A program made the translations under genes and the position numbers. Positions 35,094 to 47,034 of a stretch of 64,000 nt of DNA are shown in pieces. The notes under the pieces are model-generated. The model worked only from the letters and a program-made list of their open reading frames with translations, did not search any database and had not been told where the DNA came from. The stretch lies in NCBI GenBank assembly GCA_964036275.1, contig OZ038435.1, positions 21,314,059-21,378,058 of the forward strand. The letters run 5' to 3'. Each line of letters opens with the position of its first letter. Position 1 is the stretch's first letter. Source of the DNA: Litoditis marina (Eukaryota > Nematoda > Chromadorea > Rhabditida > Rhabditidae).

Positions 35094-35580
35094 AAGTATC
35101 GCCCCCACTTTAGTTATAGGATTTGTCAAACCGTTGTGGACACCGTACCATCGATTTTGTATGGGACGGGGTTTGGCGAGCGGCCAGTTCGTCTGCGTAT
35201 CATTGATCTACTCACTCTCTCAACTGCTGGCAGATAGTCAACGACCGCTCGCCCCGCATCGCTCAATCAATTGAACCCTCTGCTGTCTTTATGGGGAAAA
35301 TGGCGACTATAGGTCCCCCTCCCCCTTCCGTAGCGCTTAAACCCACACCCCTAACTTTGACATTCACTATTTCGTAGCCGGCGGGGGGGGGGGGACTTCA
35401 ATTTTGGGGGTTGAACTTCAGGAGTGGGGGCTGAACGTCAATACCGGAAATGTTTACTTTTTACCCCCCACCCTCAAACTTTTGTATTGCAGGTGAAAAA
35501 TTGAATGATAACCCCCCGGTTAGGGGGAATTGAACTACACTTCTCCAAACGCAATACAAAGAATGGTGGGTGGTAAAAAT
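35094..35580. mobile_element. G-tract-rich MITE interrupted by the short MITE
   Basis: It begins GGGAAAATTGAAGTATCG like the element at 43911. It is interrupted after CTTTAGTT by the 197-bp short MITE (35115-35311), then resumes (CCGTAGCGCTTAAACCC), with a G tract near 35384 and the same AACTTCA and ACCGGAAATGTTTACT words. This is a nested insertion that orders the two families in time. Confidence 0.7.
35115..35311. mobile_element. Short MITE, copy 2, nested
   Basis: Second copy of the 34235-34432 unit, inserted into a G-tract MITE. The uninterrupted version of the target is visible at about 43935-43945. Confidence 0.7.
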
Positions 35581-38504
35581 TCATAGATTTTTTCCGAGTT
35601 TCGATATTCACGAGTTCGAGAGAAAATAACAATGATTAAAGTGGGGCTTTTCATACGATAAATCGATAAAACTCTTGAAACCTGATAGTCAGTGGCAGAA
35701 AATTACACTGAATCATACTTCTTCCGTCTTTTTCACACAGTACTTATAATATTCAATCTCTCTCCAATAGAACAGATCGGTCAGAGTTCTCAGGAAACAA
35801 TTCAAGACCCAGACCTTTATCGCGTTTCCAAATTTGCGGTAATCAACAGGTTTCTCGATCCAACCTGGTTCAAGTCTGTATTTCAGACAATTTTCCGGAT
35901 AGACCGGTCTGGTAATTTACCGGTCAATGGGAAACGCGTTCAGAAAGAATGCCACTGTGTTTTCGAAATGTTCCAGAAGACTTTCAAAATTATAAATGTC
36001 ATGGCTTCATCCTCTCAATGAGGGTAAATGTCTTCCCGAACCGACACTTGTCGAACCAAAATCGAACCGATTCTTCCCGAACCAGTTGTTTCGGTGAGGA
36101 GCCGAACCGTTCGCAAACTCAGGAAAATTGCTGAATATATCGGTTTCGAGATAATGAAAATTAAAAAAGAGAATGACGTAAAATTGATTTTTAAATTCGG
36201 TTGCGCGTACAGCTTAGTTCTCAATGCCACTCACATGTCTGAGTGGCATATTTAATGTTTGTTCTTGAACGTCGCTTCGTTACGCAAACTAACACGAGGG
36301 GTGAGCGGTGGTTGGGGGGGGGCGGAAGTGAAATTTTCCCATCTTTTTCACACACGTAAGAAAAGTTCTGAGAGCCGGTACCGGTTTTGCGGTTTTCAGA
36401 CGGGATGAACCAAAGGCCATTCGAAGTCCGGAAACGCGTTCAGTTGAATTTATTGACCAGTCTGGCATTTTTCAATTCTCGACCGGTTTTCAAGTCATTT
36501 AGAGTGGTTTGTGCTCCGCTTTTTTGCCAGATACTCATCAATATTTATCATTACTTCAAATCGTCTCGGTTACAAGTTTACTTTAAGCATAGAGTTATCT
36601 GCTGATGTATAAAGGAGGAAAACATTGAATATTTAGGAACAGATTCAGTAAGTCTCAAATTTTATCAAAGAAGTTTGGGGTTTGAGGAGGGCCGACAATG
36701 CCGTTAAAGAAAAATTGTGTGATTAGAGGGTACGCGTGCACAATGGAGGTAGGAGAATAGGTAAGAATACGTAAGAATAGGTGAAATTGACATTCAAATG
36801 AGAAGATTAGAGTAGAAAAATAATAGCATCAAAAATCAGAATACAACTGTTCTCACAGTAGACAAAAATCAAATCAGAACAGATTAAGAATCTCAGTATC
36901 TTGTTGGATCATGGTCGAAATAATTTTGAGTACTTATTACACTCAGCATAATAACTTAACTATGGAATGATCGATTTTTATTGCTTCGTAGATGAGTTGC
37001 AGTGGAAATTTCATTGTTTTCATACATTCATCACTCGTAAAGTAGTTTTCAATCACATACCATTGTTCCAACTAATTGGACAACCGCGTAATAAATGATT
37101 CGGTCACGTTTACTAAGATTGGACTTGTTTTTTGCATTGATCATCATGACTTTCGATGGGTCACATTCGCTTGATCAATTCGCGGGTACAAGTGCATTTT
37201 ACTAGTAGCTACGGCTGGGTTCTGCTTTCCTAGTATTTGTTTCTCGATAAAAGACCTGCAATCTGAGAAAGTATGGTAGAGTATCCACTTTGCTAAACGT
37301 ATCGTTGTTCGAAGCCAACTTGAAGTAGAAACACTTCACATGAATAATGGGAAGATGTTCAGAAACAGTTCGAAGAATCGAGAAAAGTATCGAGAAAAAA
37401 GAGAGAACGGTTGAACCTAAATGGCCTTTTATGCAGAGGTTTTTTCATGTTGACTATCTGAAGTTTTACTTACACATATAATACTATGGGTCCTCCGACT
37501 CCATACTACTTCCTCATTGTGCTGTGTTCAAAATATTATTTGGATTACGTTCGAGTTCAATCAGAGACATTTGAATTTCACTGCTAACTTTTTGGAGTTT
37601 GGATCTGAGACCACATGACTGAGCACTACAGATCTTCGAGTTTATACTACTTTTTCCAGTACGCGACTATTTTTCTGATGTTTTTTTAAACTGAACATGT
37701 GCCAATAAACAGTGATGTGACACACAGTGTAATAATACTTCGAAACTAACTACTTTCCTTTTTCTCAAACTGTATCGCTTCACGTCTGACGTTAACATAA
37801 ACAGCAGTGTTCACAGAGTAATTACAGCTTCCTAATTATCAGGTTCAATAACGGCTTTATTGATAGATGGTTTATTGGGATGGTGTCAAAAGTTCGAGCG
37901 AGTCATCAGAAGACATCATGAATTAAATACACAAGAGTTTCTCGAGGACATAGAAGGGTTTGTAGAATTAATGCAAAACACTTGAGTGAAACGCTACACC
38001 TGAGTTTGTCAAGCCTCTAGAGTTCATTCGAAACTAAGCCTGATTTTAGAGAGCCAGACCCGAACATTCTTGATATCACAGGAGTACTGCAATACAGTTT
38101 TTGTGAACTTTTTTTCGAACAACATAGATAATGACTACAGAGTACAAGACGGTCGGAAATAAATATTTCATAAACTTGCTGCTGGAAATTTTGGAGTTTC
38201 GGGGGTTGTATTTGTTAACCCTGACAGTTTGGCTTTATACATTGATTTACATCACAAAAATGTCGCATCACAAAAATGTTGATCGAATCGGTTATACGAT
38301 TGTGAGCATAGTCCACACCATTTGAATGCTAATGAATCTCTTGTAGGTTTGAAAATGTCGTATACCTCGCTACATAGTCATATATTCATTTGAATATCTG
38401 ATTCTCTCAAGTGTAAACTCTCTATTGATAAGGTGACCTTTTGAACCTTTTTCACCTTTCCAAGTCTAACTCTCTCTCGTTTGTATACTATCTCTACACT
38501 AGAT

Positions 38505-38531
38505 CGAAACACTGTGTGAAACAGTGTTTCG
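38505..38531 (+). promoter_or_regulatory. 10-bp-stem hairpin just before a start codon
   Basis: CGAAACACTG (38505-38514) and its perfect reverse complement CAGTGTTTCG (38522-38531) enclose a 7-nt loop and end four bases before the ATG at 38536. In an mRNA this would place a stable stem-loop at the initiation site. It could also be an operator-like palindrome. Confidence 0.5.
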
Positions 38532-38535
38532 CAAT

Positions 38536-38838
38536 ATGAATTACGAAAACGGTCTTATCGATATCGATTGGGAAAATTCTACAGAAGATATGGATTATGT
38601 TCCGGAAGATTTCATCGAAAATATGGAAGGATATGAAGATTATGTAAAAAATACTTATGAAGAAATGTTACCGGAAGTGAAAGAGTTTCTCGAGTTTTTC
38701 CTACAGAAACCTGATTTTGGAAAACCTAATCCAAACAATCTGAATATGGAAGGCTTAATAATGGAAGAGAAACTAGAGACTGGACCTGCACAATTCTTCA
38801 ACTTGGAAGATACAGATTTCGGTAGTTTTGCATCCTAA
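38536..38838 (+). CDS. Small acidic protein of unknown function, single exon
   Basis: One uninterrupted frame of 100 codons starts at ATG 38536 (MNYENGLIDIDWENSTEDMD) and ends in TAA, with an AATAAA-type signal overlapping the stop region (TAATAAAAA). The protein is strongly acidic (Glu/Asp-rich), contains aromatic DYV/EDY repeats and has no signal peptide or membrane segment. A TATACT motif near 38483 and a hairpin at 38505-38531 lie upstream. I do not recognise the family. Codon use is even and frame-specific, unlike the surrounding repeats, so a real gene is likely. Confidence 0.6.
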   Translation: MNYENGLIDIDWENSTEDMDYVPEDFIENMEGYEDYVKNTYEEMLPEVKEFLEFFLQKPDFGKPNPNNLNMEGLIMEEKLETGPAQFFNLEDTDFGSFAS

Positions 38839-39236
38839 TAAAAACATTTTTTATTCGTTCATTTGGTATTGTTTTAGAATTTGAAAATATGTTTTGTAGT
38901 TTTAATTTTTGTAGTTTAAACTTTTGATTTCCAAACAGTTTTGCTCTCTACAATCAATAGTTCAATCTGATGAATATGATGGAAACAAAATTCTTTCGAA
39001 ATTATATTGATTTTCACCTTCAGGACATTCATTTGAAGTTCATACTCGATTTAGTTGAGTTGGATATTTTGGGGGCGATGATGACATGTGTAATGTCGTT
39101 ATCAGTTCACTTTTGGATTTGTAAATCTGGGGACAGAAGTATCGCTGTGTTATCAGTCACTTCGAATGTGGTAAATTCGGGGAGATGGTGGTAAATGGGG
39201 GGGGGGGGGGGTAGTACACCACTTCTCCGTCTCCAT
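38839..39236. other. Intergenic before hexamer array; G15 tract
   Basis: No gene; 39197-39211 is a run of 15 G directly next to the microsatellite. A first exon for gene B would be expected upstream of the array but none with the family leader is present. Confidence 0.55.
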
Positions 39237-41098
39237 CTCCATCTCCATCTCCATCTCCATCTCCATCTCCATCTCCATCTCCATCTCCATCTCCATCTCC
39301 ATCTCCATCTCCATCTCCATCTCCATCTCCATCTCCATCTCCATCTCCATCTCCATCTCCATCTCCATCTCCATCTCCATCTCCATCTCCATCTCTATCT
39401 CTATCTCTATCTCTATCTCTATCTCTATCTCTATCTCTATCTCTATCTCTATCTCTATCTCTATCTCTATCTCTATCTCTATCTCTATCTCTATCTCTAT
39501 CTCTATCTCTATCTCTATCTCTATCTCTATCTCTATCTCTATCTCTATCTCTATCTCTATCTCTATCTCTATCTCCATCTCCATCTCCATCTCCATCTCC
39601 ATCTCCATCTCCATCTCCATCTCCATCTCCATCTCCATCTCCATCTCCATCTCCATCTCCATCTCCATCTCCATCTCCATCTCTATCTCCATCTCCATCT
39701 CTATCTCTATCTCTATCTCTATCTCTATCTCTATCTCCATCTCTATCTCTATCTCCATCTCTATCTCCATCTCCATCTCCATCTCCATCTCCATCTCCAT
39801 CTCCATCTCCATCTCCATCTCCATCTCCATCTCCATCTCCATCTCCATCTCCATCTCCATCTCCATCTCCATCTCCATCTCCATCTCCATCTCCATCTCC
39901 ATCTCCATCTCCATCTCCATCTCCATCTCTATCTCTATCTCTATCTCTATCTCTATCTCTATCTCCATCTCCATCTCCATCTCCATCTCTATCTCTATCT
40001 CCATCTCCATCTCCATCTCCATCTCTATCTCTATCTCTATCTCTATCTCTATCTCTATCTCCATCTCCATCTCCATCTCCATCTCCATCTCCATCTCCAT
40101 CTCCATCTCCATCTCCATCTCCATCTCCATCTCCATCTCCATCTCCATCTCCATCTCCATCTCCATCTCCATCTCCATCTCCATCTCCATCTCCATCTCC
40201 ATCTCCATCTCTATCTCTATCTCTATCTCTATCTCCATCTCCATCTCCATCTCCATCTCCATCTCCATCTCCATCTCCATCTCCATCTCCATCTCCATCT
40301 CCATCTCCATCTCCATCTCCATCTCCATCTCCATCTCCATCTCCATCTCCATCTCCATCTCCATCTCCATCTCCATCTCCATCTCCATCTCCATCTCCAT
40401 CTCCATCTCCATCTCCATCTCCATCTCCATCTCCATCTCCATCTCCATCTCCATCTCCATCTCCATCTCCATCTCCATCTCCATCTCCATCTCCATCTCT
40501 ATCTCTATCTCTGTCTCTGTCTCTATCTCTATCTCTATCTCTATCTCTATCTCTATCTCTATCTCTGTCTCTATCTCTATCTCTATCTCTATCTCTATCT
40601 CTATCTCTATCTCTATCTCTATCTCTATCTCTATCTCTATCTCTATCTCTATCTCCATCTCTATCTCCATCTCCATCTCTATCTCTATCTCTATCTCTAT
40701 CTATATCTCTATCTCTATCTCTATCTCTATCTCTATCTCTATCTCTATCTCTATCTCTATCTCTATCTCTATCTCTATCTCTATCTCTATCTCTATCTCT
40801 ATCTCTATCTCTATCTCTATCTCTATCTCTATCTCTATCTCTATCTCTATCTCTATCTCTATCTCTATCTCTATCTCTATCTCTATCTCTATCTCTATCT
40901 CTATCTCTATCTCTATCTCTATCTCTATCTCTATCTCTATCTCTTTCTCTATCTCTATCTCTATCTCTATCTCTATCTCTATCTCTATCTCTATCTCTAT
41001 CTCTATCTCTATCTCTATCTCTATCTCTATCTCTATCTCTATCTCTATCTCTATCTCTATCTCTATCTCTATCTCTATCTCTATCTCTATCTCTTTCT
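39237..41098. repeat. 1.86-kb (ATCTCC)n/(ATCTCT)n hexanucleotide array
   Basis: Almost uninterrupted six-base repeat whose third pyrimidine block alternates in long homogeneous domains of ATCTCC and ATCTCT, with rare ATCTCTG variants near 40510-40565. It is followed by imperfect CT-rich sequence up to the exon at 41479. The giant LHLHLY and EMEMEI frames result from the lack of stops. Confidence 0.97.
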
Positions 41099-41478
41099 CT
41101 TCTCTGTCTCTTTCTCTTTCTCTCTATCTCTTCTCTGTCTCTTTCTCTCTCTCCCTCTTTACTTCTTCAGCTCTTTCCCTCTCTCTCTTTCTCTCTTTCT
41201 CGTATTCTCTCACTTCATCTCTCATTCTATCTCTTTTTCACTCTTATGCGCCCTCTTTTGCCATTTCTCTGTTTTCTCTCTTTCTCCTTCCCCCTCATCC
41301 ATTCTCTCTCTTTTTTTTCTCTCTCTCTCTCTCTTTTTCTTTCTCTCTCAATATCTCTCTCTCTCAATAAATCTCTCTCTTTTTCTCTCTCTATGTATCT
41401 CTTTCTCTCTCTCTTTTCCTCCTCTTCAACCCTCCATCATACTCTTTTTTATTTCTTTCATTACCCTTCTATTTTCAG

Positions 41479-43453
41479 AGTCCTGTTCTTCGCTGCTATC
41501 TTCCTCGCAACAGCCTTAGCGTTAGTTCCTATAGTATCCACCGTTTTTACGTTGACTCAAACTAATACTATCTTTCTCTTTTCTCCTTAAAAGTGAATGT
41601 AGTGAACATTTTATGCGTATTAGAGGTAGAACATTGATAATGTATTACATTTATTCTAAATCTAGTTATTCAATGTTACTCATCACTAAATCGTTTAATT
41701 CATAATTCATCAATAGTTTTTGAATGAATCATTACTTACTCTATCCATTTATGAATCATTAGAAAATCAATCAAATTCCTATTCCAAAAGTTCATAGCCG
41801 TATTTTCTTCAACTGTAGTAGTTGATTCCAGGCACAGAAATCATTTCTGCGAGATAACAACTTAAATGAAAACCCGAAAATCCAAAAGTTTTTTTCAGTT
41901 TAAATTTGTAGGGAACCATAGCAGTTGTGATAGGCTTTGCACAGGATAGAATCGGGTCATTCAGAGCGTCGCGGAATGATATTTGTTTGCAGGAAACAAT
42001 GTGAAACTCTGGAAGATGTGAACAGACTGATCAAAGAAAGAGAAGTGTGGTGGTGATGAGTCTGCTGAGACTAAGGAATTGAGCGGAAGAATATGGAAAG
42101 GAGAGGCACCAGATTTCACTGAAAAGGAACTCGGCAAGGTTTGCAGGTACGTACTCCGTATATAGTCTAGTGTCGATATCATTACGTTTCTCTTTCGCGT
42201 TTCATTCTCTCAACATTTATTGTCACAAGTGTCTTCGAAAACAGATATTTTCTGCTTTTTTATACGTTCTCTTTTTTCCTGGTTCTTTCCTGTCATCCAC
42301 CTCTTTCCCATTTTCTATTTTTTCATCACTTCTTGTTTCACTCAGCTATTCTCTATTATTTTTCATTTCATTTCTCTGCAGCCTTACTTACGAACTCCTT
42401 CGTAAACTGCGCTCTCCTCATCATCATAGTATTTTCGTGTACCCGAATTCTATTTCAGCTACGTGAATCTCGTTACAGAGGATTGAAAGATGCTGATACA
42501 AACTGCTACAAGAGGTACACGGATGAGTGTCCCGGACTTGTTGAGCTTTTGGATGGGATTTTCGAAGGAATGCAAAAGGGAATCAAAGACTTGGCTAAGA
42601 GAAAGGGGTGAGTGTCTGAATGTCATGGCATTCATGAAATGCAGCATCTGAAAATTCAATCGCTTCTCGGTTTACACTTTAGATCTTTTACGTTCGATTT
42701 TTAAACAATTTTAGTATGGTCGGTGATTCTAATATTTACGTTTTTATTCGTTGACTATGCGTTAAAACAAGGCGACGATCTGTGAATATATCTTGACTCC
42801 ATGCGGTTCTTAGAAAACATAATAAAAATATTCTAAATGATAGATATTCCGTTGGCATAACTACCACATTTTTGTTCGAAAACGGAGTGAGATAAACTGA
42901 CCTTCACTTCACTTTACTGAAAATTTTACTTACAAATTATTCATAGTATTGAACCACAAATTCAATTTAATTCTTGATATTCAATGAATGTTTCCATTAG
43001 AAAACAGCAAAACACCCAATTATTGAGCAATTACACCTTAGTTTCACTATTTCGCTTAGTAGCTTGGTTAATGAAAGAAGGTTTCACAAGTATATTTTCA
43101 CGTTTTTTTATCTTGTAATCAATGTTTTCACTGAAGAGTAGCAAATCACCCAATGATAGAAAAAATGCACCTTTAACACTTCAAAAAAGATTTGATAATT
43201 GGAGAAATCTTCACCCGTATTCGAACATTTCCCACGTATTCGATCTTTCACATAATCTATCATGCATTTCAGATATGATGTGCCTGACTGTAAGAAAGCG
43301 GAGAAGAAAATGAAACAAATAAAAGCAAATGGAAAAAACAACAAGAAAGATTCTGACAAGAAGTCTGGTGAAAAGGACGACGACAAGAAAGATTCCGTTT
43401 CCGCACAGACCGTTCTGACCGGAATCATCGCCTCCGCCTTTGTATTCATGTGA
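41479..43453 (+). pseudogene. Gene B: frameshifted member of the six-cysteine family
   Basis: Exons correspond one for one with gene F: 41479-41550 ([14 protein letters not shown] signal peptide), 41993-42146, 42479-42607 and 43273-43453, the last ending DSVSAQTVLTGIIASAFVFM. Exon 3 is 154 bp against 159 bp in gene F. A 5-bp deletion (CAAAGAAAGAGAAG for CAAAGAGGTGATAGAGAAG) shifts the frame, giving a stop soon after. No first exon with the family leader is found upstream of the array at 39237-41098; a G15 tract stands there instead. The copy is therefore probably non-functional, although exons 4 and 5 remain open. Confidence 0.75.
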
Positions 43454-43902
43454 ATTGAGAATGAATGATAGAAAATTGTGCTGTTTGTTTTCATAGTTAG
43501 AATACATTTATTACATATAAAAAACTGTGTTCGAGTTCAAAGGACTGGTTCTCAGAAGACTGTTTGGGAAAAATCTCTCTACGAATTTTTTGCATTTAAT
43601 GACTGTATATGCTTCAGAAAACAGAGAGAATTTTCATTTTGCAAAAACAGTCTCCGTTTTAAAGGAATATTTGGAAAAGAAACGGTTTTTTTTTGTGGGT
43701 GGACTTAGTTGAATCCAATAGAATACAATTTTTTTGAAAGTTTGAAAAACGTGTAGTAAAGTGAGAGACGACTAGCTTTCGAGATTGAACTGCATGGAAT
43801 ATAGAAAAGGAGGACAATAACTCAAGAGGAAAATAAAACATCTTGGTTTTCTAATGAAAAAAACTTGCAGCAGACAAACATTAGATGAATCTTCCGAATA
43901 TG

Positions 43903-44295
43903 ACAATTTCGGGAAAATTGAAGTATCGCCCCCCACTTTAGTTGAGTTCCCCCCGTAGCACTTCAACCCCCTCCCACCCAAGCTATAACCTGAAAATCTA
44001 GGAGAGGGGGGGGGGTCAAAAATCAACTTCGACATTTACTATTTACCCCCACCTGGGTCGGCGGGGGGTAGAACTTCAATGGTGGGGGGGGGGGTCAAAC
44101 TTCAACGAGTGGGGGGCTGAACTTCAATACCGGAAATGTTTACTTTTTACCCCCCACCCGTAAACTTTTGTATTGCAAGTGATAAATTGAATTATCACCC
44201 CCCGGTGGGGGGGGGGTCAAACTACAATTCCCCAAACGCAATACCAATTCAGAAAGGGGGGGGGGGGGGTAAAAAGTCAATGTTCCTACAATTTC
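43903..44295. mobile_element. G-tract-rich MITE with 8-bp target duplication
   Basis: The insert 43911-44287 is flanked by ACAATTTC at 43903-43910 and 44288-44295. The other arm of the inverted duplication has the site once, without the insert (61716-61723). Ends are imperfect inverted repeats (GGGAAAATTGAAGT... and the complement of ...AGTCAATGTTCCT). The interior is made of C/G tracts of 6-12 bp and AACTTCAA words, with no coding capacity. Eight-base duplications are typical of hAT elements. Confidence 0.85.
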
Positions 44296-44733
44296 TCACC
44301 ACTGATTCAAAACTGATAACAGAACAGAGTATACTAGAAGTTTATCGAATATTCACGTAAAGTTAGCATTCTAATCAGCTAGTGTGCACTTTGTCGTTTC
44401 ACGTTTCCGAGTTCAGCTGTGTTTAACATGTCTCACGTGACTGTGCGATTGACTGATAGTATAGCTGATCTTTGTTTCAGATACGTTTTTACTGTAAGCG
44501 GAATGTTCTCAAAGATTAAGCACTTATTTTAAGAATCATTGAGTAAGGATGATCATGAAAATTGCGAGACTAGATGTTTTATTTTCCTCTTGGGTTATTG
44601 TCCTCCTTTTCTATATTCCATGCAGTTTCATCTCGAGAGCTAATCGTCTCTTACTTTACATCGTTTTTATACAAATTGCCCTTATTTTCTATACTTCCGA
44701 ATGAAATAATGAATAATGAATATATATGAATAT

Positions 44734-45324
44734 ACTAGGGTGGTTAAGGAATTGAATCGAATTGGACTTGGAATTGAAAAGAATTGAAGACCAATTCCAA
44801 AGAATGGAATTGATTTGGTTTTCAAGTGAAACCTATTCCTTATAATTGAATTGAATTGAATTGAATTGAATTGAATTGAATTGGTTTTGTTAAGAGAAAA
44901 TCGGAATTGAATTTAATTGGGTTTTCTTGAGAATTGGTAAAAAGAATTGGAATTGGTCCGGAATTGATTCAGAAATGAAATTTTAATCGTGTTGAAAATG
45001 ACAGTTTCCTGTGTTATTCCTTCTTGTTCAAATGTATTTGTTGTAAATAACAATAGAAAAAAACTGTTTTACGAACTTTCTTGATTGATTTTTCAAGAAT
45101 TGGTCGGATTTGGTCGGAATTTCAATTGAATTGAATTGAATTGGTTTTTGAAAACAGTGAGATGATTAAAATTGAATTTTCGACATTTTGAGAAATTGAT
45201 TGGAATTGGAATTGAATTTGTTTTTTGAAAGGATGAAAGAATTTGAATTGAAATTTCGGAATTTTCAAGAGTTCGTTGGAATTGGAATTGAATTGAATTG
45301 ATTTCCGGAATTGGTTAACCACTC
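44734..45324. repeat. Low-complexity AATTGAAT element, left copy
   Basis: Runs from ACTAGGGTGGTTAAGGAATTG to GGTTAACCACTC. The body is degenerate AATTG pentamers in both orientations around a unique core (CTGTGTTATTCCTTCTTG). The inverted copy is at 60731-61322. Confidence 0.8.
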
Positions 45325-45523
45325 GAATCAAAATATAGGAAATAATAATAATGAGCTTCTAATCAATCATTATTTAAGGTTCTTTCAACGTAACAATCAA
45401 TATTAAGTTTATTTACCGTACAAGTACAAGTTCAGTTTGTAGGCTTTCTTTCACAAACCATAATCAATCCTTGATTTTGTGCAACGCACCTGTGGCGCCG
45501 TCCATTTCTTTCTTTCTTTCTCT

Positions 45524-45594
45524 GTGACGATTTGGCTCAGTAGACACAGCAGCGCACTACACCCCAGTGAGCCAAGGGTTCGGATCCCTTCATG
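45524..45594 (+). repeat. tRNA-derived SINE-like element
   Basis: The A box TTGGCTCAGTAGAC and B box GGTTCGGATCC are correctly spaced, and the T arm pairs (AAGGG/CCCTT), but the acceptor arms do not. It lies within the inverted duplication, with its partner at 60468-60540 on the minus strand. Confidence 0.6.
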
Positions 45595-45684
45595 GACATA
45601 ATTTTTGGTTTCGTTCGGTTAACCTTTTTATGGAGTCAGGATCTGTACAATCCCTCACCTAACACTGGCCCTCTTGCAGTACTA

Positions 45685-45705
45685 CCCCCCCCCCCCCCCC
45701 CCCCC
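45685..45705. repeat. Poly-C tract, 21 bp
   Basis: Uninterrupted 21 C. The duplicated partner at 60361-60378 has 18 G on the plus strand, so the tract length has changed since the duplication. Confidence 0.95.
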
Positions 45706-45834
45706 AACTATTTCAAATATTGAAAAAAAAACCGCGCAAATATGGAGGTAACCGTTGAATGAGTTGGGGGTATTGCACATTTTCGACATAAACACTAACT
45801 CCTCACAATATGGGCTACGGGCCCTTCTTAACCT

Positions 45835-47034
45835 ATTTTAGACCATAGTGGGTGGGCAACTGTACATTACTCTCTATGTACTGTACTGAGAACGCGCTGC
45901 AGGAGGACAGAGATACATATGTCTCTGTGTTTCTTTGGAGTTTGAAGATTTTATACTTTTTTCGTTTGAAATTCGTTGCCAATTTTTTTAAATTTTATTC
46001 TGTGAGACAATCGGGTGGTCTAAAAAAGAGAGGAAGTGATGGAGTTTCTGACTAAAACGTGTCGTAGACGAGTTAGGCTCAGTCCTCGGTTTTCCACGGA
46101 TTTCGCGTTCAACCTGCTCGAGAAGTTCTCCGGTGAGCTTTCTCAAAAACTTGTATGAGCCGGTCTCCACCACTTTCTCTCATGCCACTCCCTCTCTCTC
46201 ACCCTTAGCATTCTTCTTTCTACTACTTTTCTACGAAGAAGAGGGGGAGGTGAGTAGAAAAATAATAATATCTCACGAACCTCCCATGAGATATCATTGA
46301 TTGCTTTGCTTCATCATTGAACGTTCCCGAGTAGATCATGAGGTGTTCATGAGATCTTAAGAGAAACTCATATGAGTTTCTCATGAGGCTGACGGTTAGG
46401 AACATTTACTCTCGCATCCCACTTTTCCGTTTTAGCCGACATAAGTCCTGTGCTACTTGCACTGTGCTACACCATGGGGGCCTGGGGGGAGAGGGATGAA
46501 AGTAACATGGCTCTGTTCAACATAAGAAGAGTGGGGGGGGGGGGGGGGGGGGGGGGGAGCGATTGTTGACTGTTGAATATCACCGGGCATATTACTCTAA
46601 CCTGCCAATTTACGTTAGTGGAGTGGGGGTGAATGTATAATATGGAAATTTAATTTTTGCCCCGTACCCTAACATACATTTACCTTTTACCCTTCATCAT
46701 TTTCTGTTGAAATTAGTGCGGGTGGGGGGTCGTAAGTATCACGGGGGTGTGATTGTTGGGTTGGGGGGGGGGGGGGGGGGCGAAAGTAAAATTTTCCCGG
46801 ACGGTTTGCAACGCCGTATAGGATGAATCGTCTACTTTTGAAATAGCAGGACTTTCCTCGAACCGTACCGAACAACCAAACCTCACAAAGTCTGGAAACC
46901 ACCGGACGAGTCATGTACGCACGACTTGAACAATATATTACCAGCAGATAATGAGAAAGGGAATAAAGCAACGATTTCACCCTCTCATAAAAAGGGTTAC
47001 AGTTCTATCCGTTTTCATGATTACGCATATATAA
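45835..47034. other. Intergenic; repeats and a G25 tract
   Basis: No gene seen. About 46005-46200 (GACAATCGGGTGGTCTAAAAAAG...AACCTGCTCGAG) is related to 58930-59110. 46270-46400 is CTCATGAG-rich like 6800-6945. 46480-46800 is a degraded G-tract MITE with G25 at 46533-46557 and another long G run near 46763. Confidence 0.55.

Larger units (their letters stand above)
33350..38504. other. Intergenic; dispersed repeats, no convincing gene
   Basis: Contains a tRNA-like relic near 33425-33483 (TAGTGCAGTGGTTATGG), two MITE copies (34235-34432, 35115-35311), a G-tract MITE (35094-35580), and segments with GGAAACGCGTTC words (34890-35030, 35770-35945). A pair-related segment (about 36000-36250) resembles 8640-8860. 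The 158-codon frame at 34231 lies mostly within repeat DNA and is not credible. About 36600-38500 holds nothing I recognise. Confidence 0.5.
41670..45834 (+). repeat. Large inverted duplication, left copy
   Basis: Collinear in inverse orientation with 60234-64000. It includes gene B exons 3-5, the AATTG element and the tRNA-like SINE. Paired exons sum to about 105,667-105,674. Beyond the MITE at 43911 the sum moves to about 106,056, matching that insertion. Similarity stops at CTTCTTAACC near 45834. Confidence 0.85.

Noticed and set aside
39195..41519. A 774-codon plus-strand frame and a 507-codon minus-strand frame (LHLHLY, EMEMEI)
   Set aside because: Both are produced by a stop-free hexanucleotide array and do not join the signal-peptide exon in frame.
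45524..45594. Functional tRNA gene
   Set aside because: A and B boxes are present but acceptor arms do not pair; the copy at 60468 is the same relic. Called SINE-like.
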